Source of the DNA: CAYUEQ01 sp964443805 | GTDB lineage: Bacteria; Bacillota_I; Bacilli_A; RF39; UBA660 | Direction of reading: 5' to 3' | Assembly (NCBI GenBank): GCA_964443805.1 | Contig: CAYUEQ010000014.1 | Span: forward strand, 1-21,858 | Length of the DNA: 21,858 bases | Part shown: positions 21,841 through 21,858 of the stretch, piece after piece | Layout of the letters: the number at the start of each line of letters is the position of its first letter | Numbering within the stretch: position 1 is the first letter of the stretch | The notes under the pieces: generated by a model | The model's input: the letters and a program-made list of their open reading frames with translations, nothing else | The model's database searches: none | What the model was told of the DNA's origin: nothing | Translations under genes and position numbers: made by a program

Positions 21841-21858
21841 GAAGAAAAAAAACAATTT

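Noticed and set aside
1..21858. tRNA genes, rRNA, CRISPR arrays, insertion sequences or prophage genes.
   Set aside because: No repeat-spacer pattern, transposase or integrase motif, or tRNA-like cloverleaf was found in the intergenic gaps, which are nearly all below 150 bp. The one exception, 15979-16304, holds the 49-residue gene, promoters and LexA boxes.

Overview
The window is a strongly AT-rich, gene-dense bacterial chromosome segment. Most genes lie on the minus strand. Housekeeping genes of Firmicutes type dominate: EF-P, L33, a class B penicillin-binding protein, ParE/ParC, LexA, transketolase, LspA and an RluD-family enzyme. Several small Bacilli-specific families are also present (YneF, SirA, YlbD, YlbE, YlmC/YmxH, DUF2624). 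TGA is used as a stop (YlbE-like gene and the gene at 19801-20238) and TGG encodes Trp, so the mycoplasma code does not apply. PBP2, LspA and a UgtP-type glycosyltransferase indicate a walled, Gram-positive-type cell. My best guess is an uncultured low-GC lineage of Bacilli (RF39/Erysipelotrichales-like). That placement is inference. I saw no mobile element, CRISPR array, rRNA or tRNA.

Layout. 1-4030: rpmG-efp, PBP2, a DUF2624-like gene and convergent endonuclease IV. 4038-5243: a stand-alone type IV prepilin gene with a perfect-consensus promoter and its own terminator, then ylbD-ylbE. 5250-9707: parE-parC. 9782-10557: a single-pass membrane protein with a long acidic Pro/Glu-rich tail. 10607-12068: a peroxiredoxin divergent from a Crp/Fnr-family regulator, with a palindromic operator between them. 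12067-16925: yneF, sirA, tkt, a UgtP-like glycosyltransferase, a previously unlisted 49-residue membrane protein, and divergent lexA. This resembles the Bacillus subtilis lexA/yneA-yneB-ynzC-tkt-sirA-yneF block. 16952-19790: a GluP-type rhomboid protease and a conserved membrane-anchored protein of unknown function. 19801-21858: a small polytopic membrane protein, then ylmC-lspA-rluD.

How the genes work together. The clearest regulatory circuit is the lexA intergenic region. One perfect Bacillus-type LexA box fills the 17-bp spacer of a TTGACA/TACAAT promoter driving the 49-residue membrane protein, and a second, degenerate box overlaps the lexA -35. This small protein sits where B. subtilis has YneA and staphylococci have SosA, so it is a strong candidate for a minimal SOS division inhibitor. 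The second circuit is the crp/peroxiredoxin divergent promoter, where the operator lies at a class II activator distance from the peroxiredoxin start.

Translation starts are notable throughout. Shine-Dalgarno sequences of AGGTGAT type lie 4-5 nt before the start, several probable starts are TTG, and many -10 boxes lie only 15-29 nt from the start codon, implying very short leaders.
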